From: an uncultured Lachnospiraceae bacterium
Lineage (GTDB): Bacteria > Bacillota > Clostridia > Lachnospirales > Lachnospiraceae
DNA: 8,139 bases
Assembly (NCBI GenBank): GCA_910580015.1
Contig: CAJTVT010000064.1
Coordinates: 1-8,139, forward strand
Direction of reading: 5' to 3'
Shown: piece by piece, positions 1 to 5,381 of the stretch
Position numbering within the stretch: the stretch's first letter is position 1
How the letters are laid out: the number at the start of each line of letters is the position of its first letter
Notes under the pieces: model-generated
Databases searched by the model: none
Told to the model about the DNA's origin: nothing
Seen by the model: the letters and a program-made list of their open reading frames with translations, nothing else
Position numbers and translations under genes: made by a program

Positions 1-55
1 CCTGCATGGTATGATAGGAATAACCCACATGGCTGATTTCCATTAATTTTTCCAT
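1..55 (-). CDS. Partial: N-terminus of probable ABC transporter ATP-binding protein
   Basis: Reading leftwards, an ATG at 55-53 opens a frame that stays open to the window edge (18 codons). It lies 5 nt behind a strong ribosome binding site (AAGGAGA, minus strand, 67-61). The visible peptide is MEKLMEISHVGYSYHTMQ. The pattern 'hydrophobic-E-I-x-x-V-x-Y-x-Y' followed by an aromatic/His-Thr segment is typical of the first beta strand and A-loop region of ABC transporter ATPases, particularly those of the nitrate/sulfonate/taurine-like import group. No Walker A is visible because the gene leaves the window. It lies about 140 bp downstream of the AAA-ATPase-like gene on the same strand. The frame and start are seen directly; the family is inferred from very little sequence and could be wrong. 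Confidence 0.5.
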   Translation of the reverse strand, partial: MEKLMEISHVGYSYHTMQ

Positions 56-60
56 TTGAT

Positions 61-113
61 TCTCCTTATTACTGCTTACGATATTGTATGTGAGAATGGA
101 AGAGATGGTGCAA
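61..113 (-). promoter_or_regulatory. Candidate promoter and RBS for the leftmost minus-strand gene
   Basis: On the minus strand, TTGCAC (113-108) and TACAAT (88-83) are separated by 19 nt, followed by the AAGGAGA ribosome binding site at 67-61. The -10 box is good, but the 19-nt spacer is longer than ideal. A start near position 76 would give a very short leader. Readthrough from the ATPase-like gene is the alternative. No convincing terminator separates the two genes; only a 5-bp stem (TTAGC/GCTAA, 115-119 with 126-130) without a T-run is present. Confidence 0.3.
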
Positions 114-195
114 TTTAGCGGTGCGGCTAAGTGGTATGTGTTGGTAAGGAATAACAAGATACTAAATAAAAATATAATGTAAAATAGGGAGTTTC

Positions 196-1884
196 CTATC
201 CGATTAGCACTTGTTTTCCATGGAAAGCAAAACCATATTTATGGATTCTATTTTCCGGAGTCCCTTTTTGTATCAGCGTCATAGAATATTTTTTGTCTTC
301 AATCTGTTTTAGAGCTGCTGCCACAGTATTTTCCAAACTGCTTTTCTTGTTAGAGTTGCACACTTTAAATTCCAAAATAATAGCGTCATCCTTTTGGATA
401 TCTCTGGGTACAAGAATTACATCGTATCTGCCATATCCGCTTTCTCGGTTGGAGCGAATCTCAAACCTTCCCTGTAGGTCCGCGATCAGTCCCAGCACAA
501 AGCCATGGTAGAAACGTTCTGGTTCTGTACTATTTTTCCCAGTGTCAAAAAAACGGAAAGTTTGCATGGTGACGCGGTTCATGTAGCTATTCATTGCCTC
601 ATTATCTCCATGTAGGAGTGCCTGAACAAAATAATTATAATAGGAACGGACAGGAGAAAACCAGTCACAGAACATATTGCGAAACATACGCTCTACCTCG
701 TGATTTGTAAAGGTAAGTTGATAACAGGGAGTTTCATATTTAGTGAGAGCTTCAAATGCCTTATAATCCTGGATCTTTAAATATCCACTTGCTAACAGGA
801 GGCTAAACACAGCATCTTCACTGCCGTCCAACTGGCTATATACAACTTGTTCATCAATACAACATATTATCTGTTGTCCCTGTAACAGTTTTTCAAAAGA
901 TACCTTAATTTCAGGAGAGCCTTCACGAATAAGTTTGCTTATCAGACTGTTGGAACTGGTATTTGTCCAGTATGCGCCAAGTCTACCTGTATCTAGAAAA
1001 TTTAAAATGGACCAGGGATTATAGATATCAGGGCAATTTCCAAAGGTGAAACCATTATACCAAAATTTGACAGCGTCTTTTTGAGATTCAAATCCATGTT
1101 CTTCTAACGCAGTAAATACCTCTTCTTCTGTAAAGCCGAAAGCAGTAGCATATTCCAGGGAAGAGGTGGTTATCACTTTAAGGTTATTTAGGTCCGAGAA
1201 AATGGATTCTTTGCTAACACGGGTGACACCGGTCATGATTGCACGTTCTAGCCAGGGATTTGTTTTAAAAGTAGAGTTAAAAAAAGTCTGAATAAAAGAT
1301 GCTAGTTCTTCCCAGTAACCATTGATATAAGCCTCCTGCATGGGAGTGTCGTACTCGTCCAAAAGAATGATAATTTTTTTATGATAATATCTGCTTAAAA
1401 AATCGGATAGATAATGTAGGGCCATGACAGCGTCCTCTTCCCGCATAATTTCTGATATGCGGTTAAAATAAGCTTTTTCACCAGGAGCTAGCAAATCTCC
1501 ATCCAAAAGGAAACGGTTTTTCATATAAAGGTCCATCAAAATCCGACAGATTCTGTACCGTGTTTTCTCATAAGTATTTTCTTTTACAGTTGCAAAGGAG
1601 AGACTAATAACAGGCCAGGTGCCTTGCAGAGAACGATATTTTTCCTGGTTCCAGATAGAAAGGCCCTCAAATACGTTTCCTTTATCTGCATACTGAATGG
1701 AAAAATATTGTTCCACCATACTCATATTCAGCGTTTTTCCAAACCGTCTTGGTCTGGCAATAAGAGTGACACTATCGTTACATTCCCACCATTCTCGGAT
1801 GAAATCCGTTTTATCAATATAGAAACAATCCTTTTGGATCAAATCACCAAAATCTTGAATACCAATAGCTATATGCTTTCTCAT
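196..1884 (-). CDS. AAA-ATPase-like / PD-(D/E)XK nuclease-like protein (DUF1703 type)
   Basis: A 562-residue protein with the two-part layout of the 'AAA-ATPase-like' plus C-terminal PD-(D/E)XK (PDDEXK_9/DUF1703) family, common as multi-copy genes in Clostridia, Bacteroidetes and Fusobacteria. The N-terminus (residues 8-30) carries the family's G-x-x-DF-x-x-LI and YIDKT motifs. A family-typical P-loop, RPRRFGKT, spans residues 44-51 and differs from the canonical GxxxxGKT. Walker B-like IIILLDEYDTP is at 171-181, and a TGVTRVSKESIFSDLNN segment at 218-234. The C-terminal nuclease-like core shows GRYDVIL (485-491, D488) and ILEFKV (503-508, E505 and K507), with Q527 downstream, so the catalytic-looking residues are intact. 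Length is normal and no frameshift is seen. The start is supported by AAGGAGG 6 nt upstream. No signal peptide or membrane segment. The cellular role is not established; suggestions for the family include mobile-element or defence functions. It appears as a single gene without an obvious partner. Confidence 0.9.
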   Translation of the reverse strand: MRKHIAIGIQDFGDLIQKDCFYIDKTDFIREWWECNDSVTLIARPRRFGKTLNMSMVEQYFSIQYADKGNVFEGLSIWNQEKYRSLQGTWPVISLSFATVKENTYEKTRYRICRILMDLYMKNRFLLDGDLLAPGEKAYFNRISEIMREEDAVMALHYLSDFLSRYYHKKIIILLDEYDTPMQEAYINGYWEELASFIQTFFNSTFKTNPWLERAIMTGVTRVSKESIFSDLNNLKVITTSSLEYATAFGFTEEEVFTALEEHGFESQKDAVKFWYNGFTFGNCPDIYNPWSILNFLDTGRLGAYWTNTSSNSLISKLIREGSPEIKVSFEKLLQGQQIICCIDEQVVYSQLDGSEDAVFSLLLASGYLKIQDYKAFEALTKYETPCYQLTFTNHEVERMFRNMFCDWFSPVRSYYNYFVQALLHGDNEAMNSYMNRVTMQTFRFFDTGKNSTEPERFYHGFVLGLIADLQGRFEIRSNRESGYGRYDVILVPRDIQKDDAIILEFKVCNSNKKSSLENTVAAALKQIEDKKYSMTLIQKGTPENRIHKYGFAFHGKQVLIG

Positions 1885-1897
1885 TAAGAACCTCCTT
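1885..1897 (-). promoter_or_regulatory. Ribosome binding site of the AAA-ATPase-like gene
   Basis: On the minus strand AAGGAGG (1897-1891) lies 6 nt before the ATG at 1884. It is a near-perfect anti-16S match that fixes the start codon. Confidence 0.8.
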
Positions 1898-1925
1898 CTT
1901 GGTCAGAATGCATAATGTTCTTATC

Positions 1926-1954
1926 AGTATAATGGATTCTGTAAGAAAAAACAA
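1926..1954 (-). promoter_or_regulatory. Candidate SigA-type promoter of the AAA-ATPase-like gene
   Basis: On the minus strand TTGTTT (1954-1949) and TATACT (1931-1926) are separated by exactly 17 nt. Transcription would start near 1919, giving a leader of about 35 nt that includes the ribosome binding site. Spacing and box quality make this a plausible housekeeping promoter, but A+T-rich DNA yields such matches by chance. Confidence 0.5.
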
Positions 1955-2090
1955 TCATGAAGTTTTGTGGTAGAATTGCCTTCTTTGAGTCAAAATGGAA
2001 GAATTAATGTATGAACAAACGTATGAGCGAAAAATGTGTTTATCAATTTTCAGAGCTAGGGAAAAATCTCTGCATATGCTAGGTTCAATG

Positions 2091-2099
2091 TGGTATAAT
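2091..2099 (+). promoter_or_regulatory. Candidate extended -10 promoter upstream of the palindromic element and M15 gene
   Basis: TGGTATAAT combines a perfect TATAAT (2094-2099) with a TGn extension, which can compensate for a poor -35; no good TTGACA-like box is seen 16-18 nt upstream. A transcript starting near 2106 would run through the 168-bp palindromic element before reaching the M15 gene at 2388, giving a leader of about 280 nt. Whether this is the original promoter of the M15 gene is inference. Confidence 0.45.
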
Positions 2100-2196
2100 T
2101 GAAAAGTATGACAGAGTAATAATAAATAAAAATTCAATATTATATATATTGATTTATTCTAAAATAGTAATGATAAAATTTAAATCATATAGGAAA

Positions 2197-2364
2197 TCTA
2201 GTGTACTGACCACCTGACAATCAGACCAATTACTTGCCTGAATTTCCATCTGCTGCGTTAGATTTTCTAGCTGTAGCCACCGCTACGCCGGCAAAAATCT
2301 GCCTTGCAGAATGAAAATTCATTCTTCGTAATTAGTCTAAATGTTAGGCGGTCAATACACTAGA
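2197..2364. mobile_element. MITE-like 168-bp palindromic element
   Basis: The outer 37 bp (2197-2233) are an inverted copy of 2328-2364 with 31 of 37 positions identical; both ends read TCTAGTGTA inwards. The symmetry continues inside: TGAATTT (2240-2246) is mirrored near the other side, AGATTTT recurs in inverted form, and the centre is GTAGC (2273-2277), loop CACC, GCTAC (2282-2286), so the whole element can fold as one imperfect hairpin. There is no open reading frame of any size. This is the architecture of a miniature inverted-repeat transposable element moved by a transposase encoded elsewhere. A TA at each end (inside CTAG) would fit a TA-targeting IS630/mariner-type parent, but no longer target duplication is evident and the parent is unknown. 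It is GC-richer than the A+T-rich DNA around it. An alternative is a structured cis-regulatory RNA. Confidence 0.65.
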
Positions 2365-2377
2365 AAGATTTTGTTCT

Positions 2378-2383
2378 AGGAGA
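2378..2383 (+). promoter_or_regulatory. Ribosome binding site of the M15 gene
   Basis: AGGAGA lies 4 nt before the ATG at 2388. Its first two bases are also the end of a 6-bp inverted repeat (CTAGAA 2360-2365 with TTCTAG 2374-2379) formed partly by the right end of the palindromic element. Confidence 0.7.
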
Positions 2384-2387
2384 GAAA

Positions 2388-3272
2388 ATGAAAAGAAAAT
2401 TTAAAATAAAAACAAGATTCATTTCTATATCGTGTGTTCTGTTGGCAGCGCTGGCCTGGCAATGGTTCCAGTATTCCAAAGAGGGAGAAGAAAGATTTCA
2501 TCAGCAGGAAAGAATAGAGTTAAACATGCCTGAGATTTTGTTTTCAGACTCTTTTGCAGCTCAAAGTCCCATAGTAGAGAAGGATTCTTTTGTAAAGCCA
2601 GAAGAAGCAGTTCCAGTATTCGGTTTTTCGGAAATAGAAGCGATGGAGGCGGGGAGCGTTTTGGATAGTTCCCAAATTGAAGCAGAGATGGAAGACCGTT
2701 TATTTTACAGTCAAGAGGTTTCAGAAGAGGTATCTGAGCGGATTTCTGGTATCTCTTACCAGGAAAATGAGACGATCTCTTTGGAAGAGCTTAGATATGT
2801 GAGAGTGCTGCATTACGGGTTTGATGGCAGGGTACATATTGGAGAACTGTTGGTAAATCAGTCGATTGCAAACGATATTTTAGAAATTATGTCAGAATTA
2901 TATAAAAATAAATATCCGATTGAGCGGATGGTATTGGTGGATGAATATGGCGGGGACGATGAACAGTCTATGAGTGACAACAATACCTCTGCTTTTAATT
3001 ATCGTCAGATTGCAGGCAGCAACCGTTTGTCTAACCATAGCATGGGGATTGCCATAGATATTAATCCGAGATATAATCCTTATGTGAAAACATACGATGA
3101 TGGACAGATGCGAATTAGTCCTGCAAATGCCACAGATTATGCAGACCGTACCCAGGATTTTCCGTATAAGATTGACGAAAATGATTTATGTTATCGTTTA
3201 TTTACAGAACATGGATTTACTTGGGGAGGAAGCTGGAATAGCGTCAAAGATTATCAGCATTTTGAAAAGTAG
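2388..3272 (+). CDS. Membrane-anchored M15-family D-alanyl-D-alanine carboxypeptidase-like protein
   Basis: A 294-residue extracytoplasmic protein, predicted to hydrolyse peptidoglycan stem peptides (zinc D,D- or L,D-peptidase of family M15, Peptidase_M15_4-like). A basic N-terminus (MKRKFKIKTR) precedes one hydrophobic segment at residues 11-24 with no clear signal-peptidase site, so it is probably an uncleaved anchor with the rest outside. Residues 30-130 are a poorly conserved, Glu/Ser-rich linker. The catalytic domain (about 135-294) begins with the family pattern Y-x-x-FDG-x-x-x-x-GEL-x-V (143-156). The zinc site is visible: SNHSMGIAID gives H217 and D224 (HxxxxxxD), and DYQHFEK at the extreme C-terminus gives the third ligand H291, with D288 beside it. 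The domain ends exactly where the family usually ends, so the gene is complete. It is monocistronic in appearance, with a 269-bp gap before ADH. The exact bond cut cannot be told from sequence. Confidence 0.88.
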   Translation: MKRKFKIKTRFISISCVLLAALAWQWFQYSKEGEERFHQQERIELNMPEILFSDSFAAQSPIVEKDSFVKPEEAVPVFGFSEIEAMEAGSVLDSSQIEAEMEDRLFYSQEVSEEVSERISGISYQENETISLEELRYVRVLHYGFDGRVHIGELLVNQSIANDILEIMSELYKNKYPIERMVLVDEYGGDDEQSMSDNNTSAFNYRQIAGSNRLSNHSMGIAIDINPRYNPYVKTYDDGQMRISPANATDYADRTQDFPYKIDENDLCYRLFTEHGFTWGGSWNSVKDYQHFEK

Positions 3273-3291
3273 TGCAGCCTGGGGGTTGCAC
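3272..3291 (+). terminator. Weak hairpin at the M15 stop codon
   Basis: GTGCAGCC (3272-3279) pairs with GGTTGCAC (3284-3291) across a TGGG loop, 8 bp with one G-U pair, starting in the stop codon. It is followed by TCTTGCC rather than a T-run, so intrinsic termination would be inefficient. The right arm also contains the TTGCAC used as -35 in the promoter candidate at 3286-3314. Confidence 0.3.
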
Positions 3292-3314
3292 TCTTGCCTG
3301 AAAACCTTTATACT
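3286..3314 (+). promoter_or_regulatory. Candidate SigA promoter for the ADH-queH-argH unit
   Basis: TTGCAC (3286-3291) and TATACT (3309-3314) are separated by exactly 17 nt. A start near 3321 would give a leader of about 220 nt before the ADH start at 3542. That long leader contains the terminator-like hairpin at 3438-3475. No better promoter is seen between that hairpin and the ADH gene, where the DNA is A-rich with TATAAA-like words but no -35. Confidence 0.5.
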
Positions 3315-3437
3315 GGCAGGTAAGCATTTCCCTGAGTTTGTGAGTGTAGGAAAAATGGGTACAAAAGCGGGATGGAATTTGTAGAGGAAGATTACAGAGG
3401 GAATAAGTTCCAGTCAAGACAGTGAGGTAGGAAAAAT

Positions 3438-3475
3438 ACAGTCCCATTTTGCGAGAAATTGTAAAATGGGGCTGT
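3438..3475. terminator. 13-bp terminator-like hairpin in the ADH leader (possible attenuator)
   Basis: The arm at 3438-3450 (ACAGTCCCATTTT) pairs with 3463-3475 (AAAATGGGGCTGT) over a 12-nt loop: 12 Watson-Crick pairs plus one U-G. On the plus strand the stem runs into TTTC, so the T-run is short. On the minus strand it is followed by ATTTTTCC, a better T-run, although no minus-strand gene reads into it. It could end M15 transcripts, be bidirectional, or act as an attenuator, since it lies 66 nt before the ADH start codon. Confidence 0.55.
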
Positions 3476-3530
3476 TTCATGCAGAGTAAGAAAAGAGAAA
3501 AGCATGAAAATATAAAAATATAGAAGAAAT

Positions 3531-3534
3531 GGAG
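3531..3534 (+). promoter_or_regulatory. Ribosome binding site of the alcohol dehydrogenase gene
   Basis: GGAG lies 7 nt before the ATG at 3542, inside an A-rich, probably unstructured stretch (about 3487-3540) that would favour translation initiation. Confidence 0.6.
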
Positions 3535-3541
3535 AAAAGTT

Positions 3542-4642
3542 ATGCAAATTTATATGCCAACTAACGTATACAGTGAAAGTGGCTGTGTCATGAATCACCG
3601 GAAAGAACTGGCATCGTTGGGGAAAAAAGCGCTGGTTGTTACAGGAAAGAATTCTTCTAGGGCAAATGGTTCATTGGAAGATGTGCAAAAGGCATTTCAG
3701 GAAGAACAGGTTCCCTATGTGGTATTTGACAAGATTGAAGAAAATCCTTCTATTGAAACAGTTCTTGAGGCAAAGGAAGTTGGGATTAAGGAACAGGTGG
3801 ATTTTGTTGTTGGGGTTGGCGGTGGTTCTCCTATGGATGCGGCAAAGGCGATTGCGTTGTTGATTGCAAATCCTATAGAGGAAGAAAAGGTTTTATATGA
3901 GAACAGAGTTCTTCCGGCGCTTCCAGTGGCAGAGATCCCAACGACGGCAGGGACAGGCTCTGAGGTAACGCCTTACGCCATATTGACCATACATTCTAGC
4001 AAGACCAAAAAGAGTATCAGCCACAAGATATATCCGAATCTTGCGTTGATTGACAGTCGTTATCTGAAAACGGCAAGTCTCAATACCCTGATTTATACGG
4101 CAGTGGATGCGCTTTCTCATGTGATTGAGAGTTATCTCAACACCAACGCCAATTCCTATAATCGCATGTATTCTGAAAAGGGACTTTCGCTGTTTGCACA
4201 GATCCGCGAGGAATTGATCCAATGCAGACGTCTTGGGAAAGAGCCTGTTCTGACGCTTTCTGATCAGGTGTTTGAAAAGTTGATGCAGCTTGCAGCTATA
4301 GCAGGCATGGCGATCACTCACACTGGGACATCGATTCCCCATGGATTAAGCTATCCAGTCACCTATGAGATGCATGTGCCCCACGGCAAGGCAGTTGGAA
4401 TATTTTTGCCAGGATTTTTGTCCCATTATCAGGGGAAAGAAGAGGTGCAGTTTGTGTTAGAACAGATGGGATTTGAATCTTTGGAAGCTTTCACGGAATA
4501 TCTAGATGAGCTTCTTGGAACAGTGGAGATATCAGACAAGTTGTGGCAGGAAGATGTAAAATCTATTTTGGAAAATCAGTCCAAATTAAAGAACTATCCA
4601 TATGAAATGAAGGAAGAAACTTTATATGCATTCCGCAGGTAG
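3542..4642 (+). CDS. Iron-containing (group III) alcohol dehydrogenase
   Basis: A 366-residue cytoplasmic NAD(P)-dependent dehydrogenase of the Fe-ADH superfamily (relatives include 1,3-propanediol, butanol and lactaldehyde reductases), interconverting an alcohol and an aldehyde or ketone. The N-terminal Rossmann-like half starts with the family phrase MQIYMPTNVY, has LGKKALVVTGK (26-36) and the nucleotide-binding GGGSPMDAAK (93-102), and the conserved EIPTTAGTGSEVTP (131-144). The metal site in the helical C-terminal half is intact: D189 and H193 (AVDALSH), H267 (SIPHG) and H281 (VPHGKA). The last two are 14 apart as in the family; the H193-H267 gap of 74 is somewhat longer than I recall for FucO. 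Substrate cannot be assigned. It heads a compact unit with queH (9-bp gap) and argH. The C-terminus is slightly short against the usual 380-390 residues, but no motif is missing. Confidence 0.92.
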   Translation: MQIYMPTNVYSESGCVMNHRKELASLGKKALVVTGKNSSRANGSLEDVQKAFQEEQVPYVVFDKIEENPSIETVLEAKEVGIKEQVDFVVGVGGGSPMDAAKAIALLIANPIEEEKVLYENRVLPALPVAEIPTTAGTGSEVTPYAILTIHSSKTKKSISHKIYPNLALIDSRYLKTASLNTLIYTAVDALSHVIESYLNTNANSYNRMYSEKGLSLFAQIREELIQCRRLGKEPVLTLSDQVFEKLMQLAAIAGMAITHTGTSIPHGLSYPVTYEMHVPHGKAVGIFLPGFLSHYQGKEEVQFVLEQMGFESLEAFTEYLDELLGTVEISDKLWQEDVKSILENQSKLKNYPYEMKEETLYAFRR

Positions 4643-4651
4643 GGGGATGAT

Positions 4652-5362
4652 ATGAATAAAAGAAATTTTCAAAAAGAATTGGAGCAGACCATAGAACATC
4701 ATCAACGACAGAAAACAGTACCAAAACTTTTACTGCATAGCTGCTGTGCACCATGTAGCAGTTATGTATTGGAATATCTGTCCAGGTATTTTCAGATTAC
4801 AGTTCTCTACTATAATCCCAATATCTATCCACCAGAGGAGTATGATAAGCGGGCAAAAGAACAACAACAATTTATCCAACAATTTTCAGAAGCAATGGCA
4901 GTAGAAAAGAGCAAGGCAGAGCAAGCATTTTACCCGATCACATTTGTGGAAGGAAGTTTTGAACAGGAGCGTTTTTATCAAGTTGCGAAAGGATTGGAGG
5001 ATGTGAAAGAGGGCGGAGAACGGTGCTTTCGTTGTTATGAATTGCGTCTCAGAGAGGCGGCAGAATATGGAAAAAAGCTAGGACAGGATTATTTTACCAC
5101 CACACTGTCCATTAGCCCTCTAAAGAATGTAGACAAGTTGAATGAGATTGGTGAAAAACTAGCCAAAGAATATGGAATATCGTATCTCAACTCAGATTTT
5201 AAGAAAAAAAATGGTTACAAGCGTTCTGTGGAGCTTTCGAAGGAATATGGCATGTATCGGCAAGATTACTGTGGATGTGTGTATTCTAAGCGAGAAAGAG
5301 AACAGGCAGTTTACAACAAGGAGCAGCAGGATATCCACCTAGAACAAGGAACAGGCTGCTGA
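4652..5362 (+). CDS. queH: Epoxyqueuosine reductase QueH
   Basis: A 236-residue protein of the DUF208/QueH family, the non-B12 enzyme that reduces epoxyqueuosine to queuosine at position 34 of GUN-anticodon tRNAs, the last step of queuosine synthesis. It is unrelated to QueG. The cysteine pattern expected for its iron-sulfur and metal sites is complete: HSCCAPC gives C31, C32 and C35; GERCFRCYELR gives C125 and C128; QDYCGCVYS gives C207 and C209. Other family landmarks are YYNPNIYPPEEY (53-64), TTTLSISPLKN (149-159) and FKKKNGYKRS (183-192). The C-terminal tail after about residue 215 is variable. A purine-rich AGGGGGAT site precedes the ATG, starting at the ADH stop codon, and argH follows after 19 bp, so it is very probably translated from one mRNA with both. 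No queuosine or preQ1 synthesis genes are nearby, so the precursor may come from distant genes or salvage. Confidence 0.93.
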   Translation: MNKRNFQKELEQTIEHHQRQKTVPKLLLHSCCAPCSSYVLEYLSRYFQITVLYYNPNIYPPEEYDKRAKEQQQFIQQFSEAMAVEKSKAEQAFYPITFVEGSFEQERFYQVAKGLEDVKEGGERCFRCYELRLREAAEYGKKLGQDYFTTTLSISPLKNVDKLNEIGEKLAKEYGISYLNSDFKKKNGYKRSVELSKEYGMYRQDYCGCVYSKREREQAVYNKEQQDIHLEQGTGC

Positions 5363-5370
5363 TAAAATGA

Positions 5371-5376
5371 AGGAGG
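5371..5376 (+). promoter_or_regulatory. Ribosome binding site that fixes the argH start
   Basis: AGGAGG lies 5 nt before the ATG at 5382. An in-frame ATG at 5367 precedes this site, so a start there would place the ribosome binding site inside the coding sequence. The peptide from 5382 (MAQLWGGRF) matches the usual ArgH N-terminus. Confidence 0.85.
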
Positions 5377-5381
5377 AACAT

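Larger units (their letters stand above)
1885..2387. other. Divergent intergenic region (503 bp), A+T-rich, no convincing gene
   Basis: This gap separates the minus-strand ATPase-like gene from the plus-strand M15 gene. It contains the ATPase promoter candidate, a plus-strand extended -10 promoter candidate at 2091-2099, an A+T-only inverted repeat (TCAATAT 2134-2140 with ATATTGA 2146-2152), the 168-bp palindromic element at 2197-2364 and the M15 ribosome binding site. Short open frames here (a 60-codon minus-strand frame at 1955-2137 and a 35-codon plus-strand frame at 1995-2102) lack ribosome binding sites and recognisable protein character, so I do not call them genes. Confidence 0.7.

Noticed and set aside
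1995..2102. 35-codon plus-strand open frame upstream of the palindromic element
   Set aside because: No ribosome binding site, and its last codons are the TGGTATAAT promoter-like sequence itself. More likely promoter DNA than a gene.
1955..2137. 60-codon minus-strand open frame in the divergent intergenic region
   Set aside because: Begins in an A+T-rich tract without a ribosome binding site, and the peptide is not recognisable. Its only support is the lack of stops.
2131..2155. A+T-only inverted repeat (TCAATAT/ATATTGA) as a terminator or operator
   Set aside because: The 7-bp stem is A+T-rich with a single G-C pair and would be unstable; such symmetry is expected by chance in this composition, so I noted it only as part of the intergenic region.
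3273..3541. preQ1 riboswitch, considered because queH is downstream
   Set aside because: No preQ1-I or preQ1-II core with its A-rich tail and pseudoknot pairing was recognised, and ADH, not queH, is the first gene after the leader.
3893..4342. 149-codon minus-strand open frame inside the alcohol dehydrogenase
   Set aside because: It is antisense to a clear Fe-ADH coding sequence and shows no family motif of its own.
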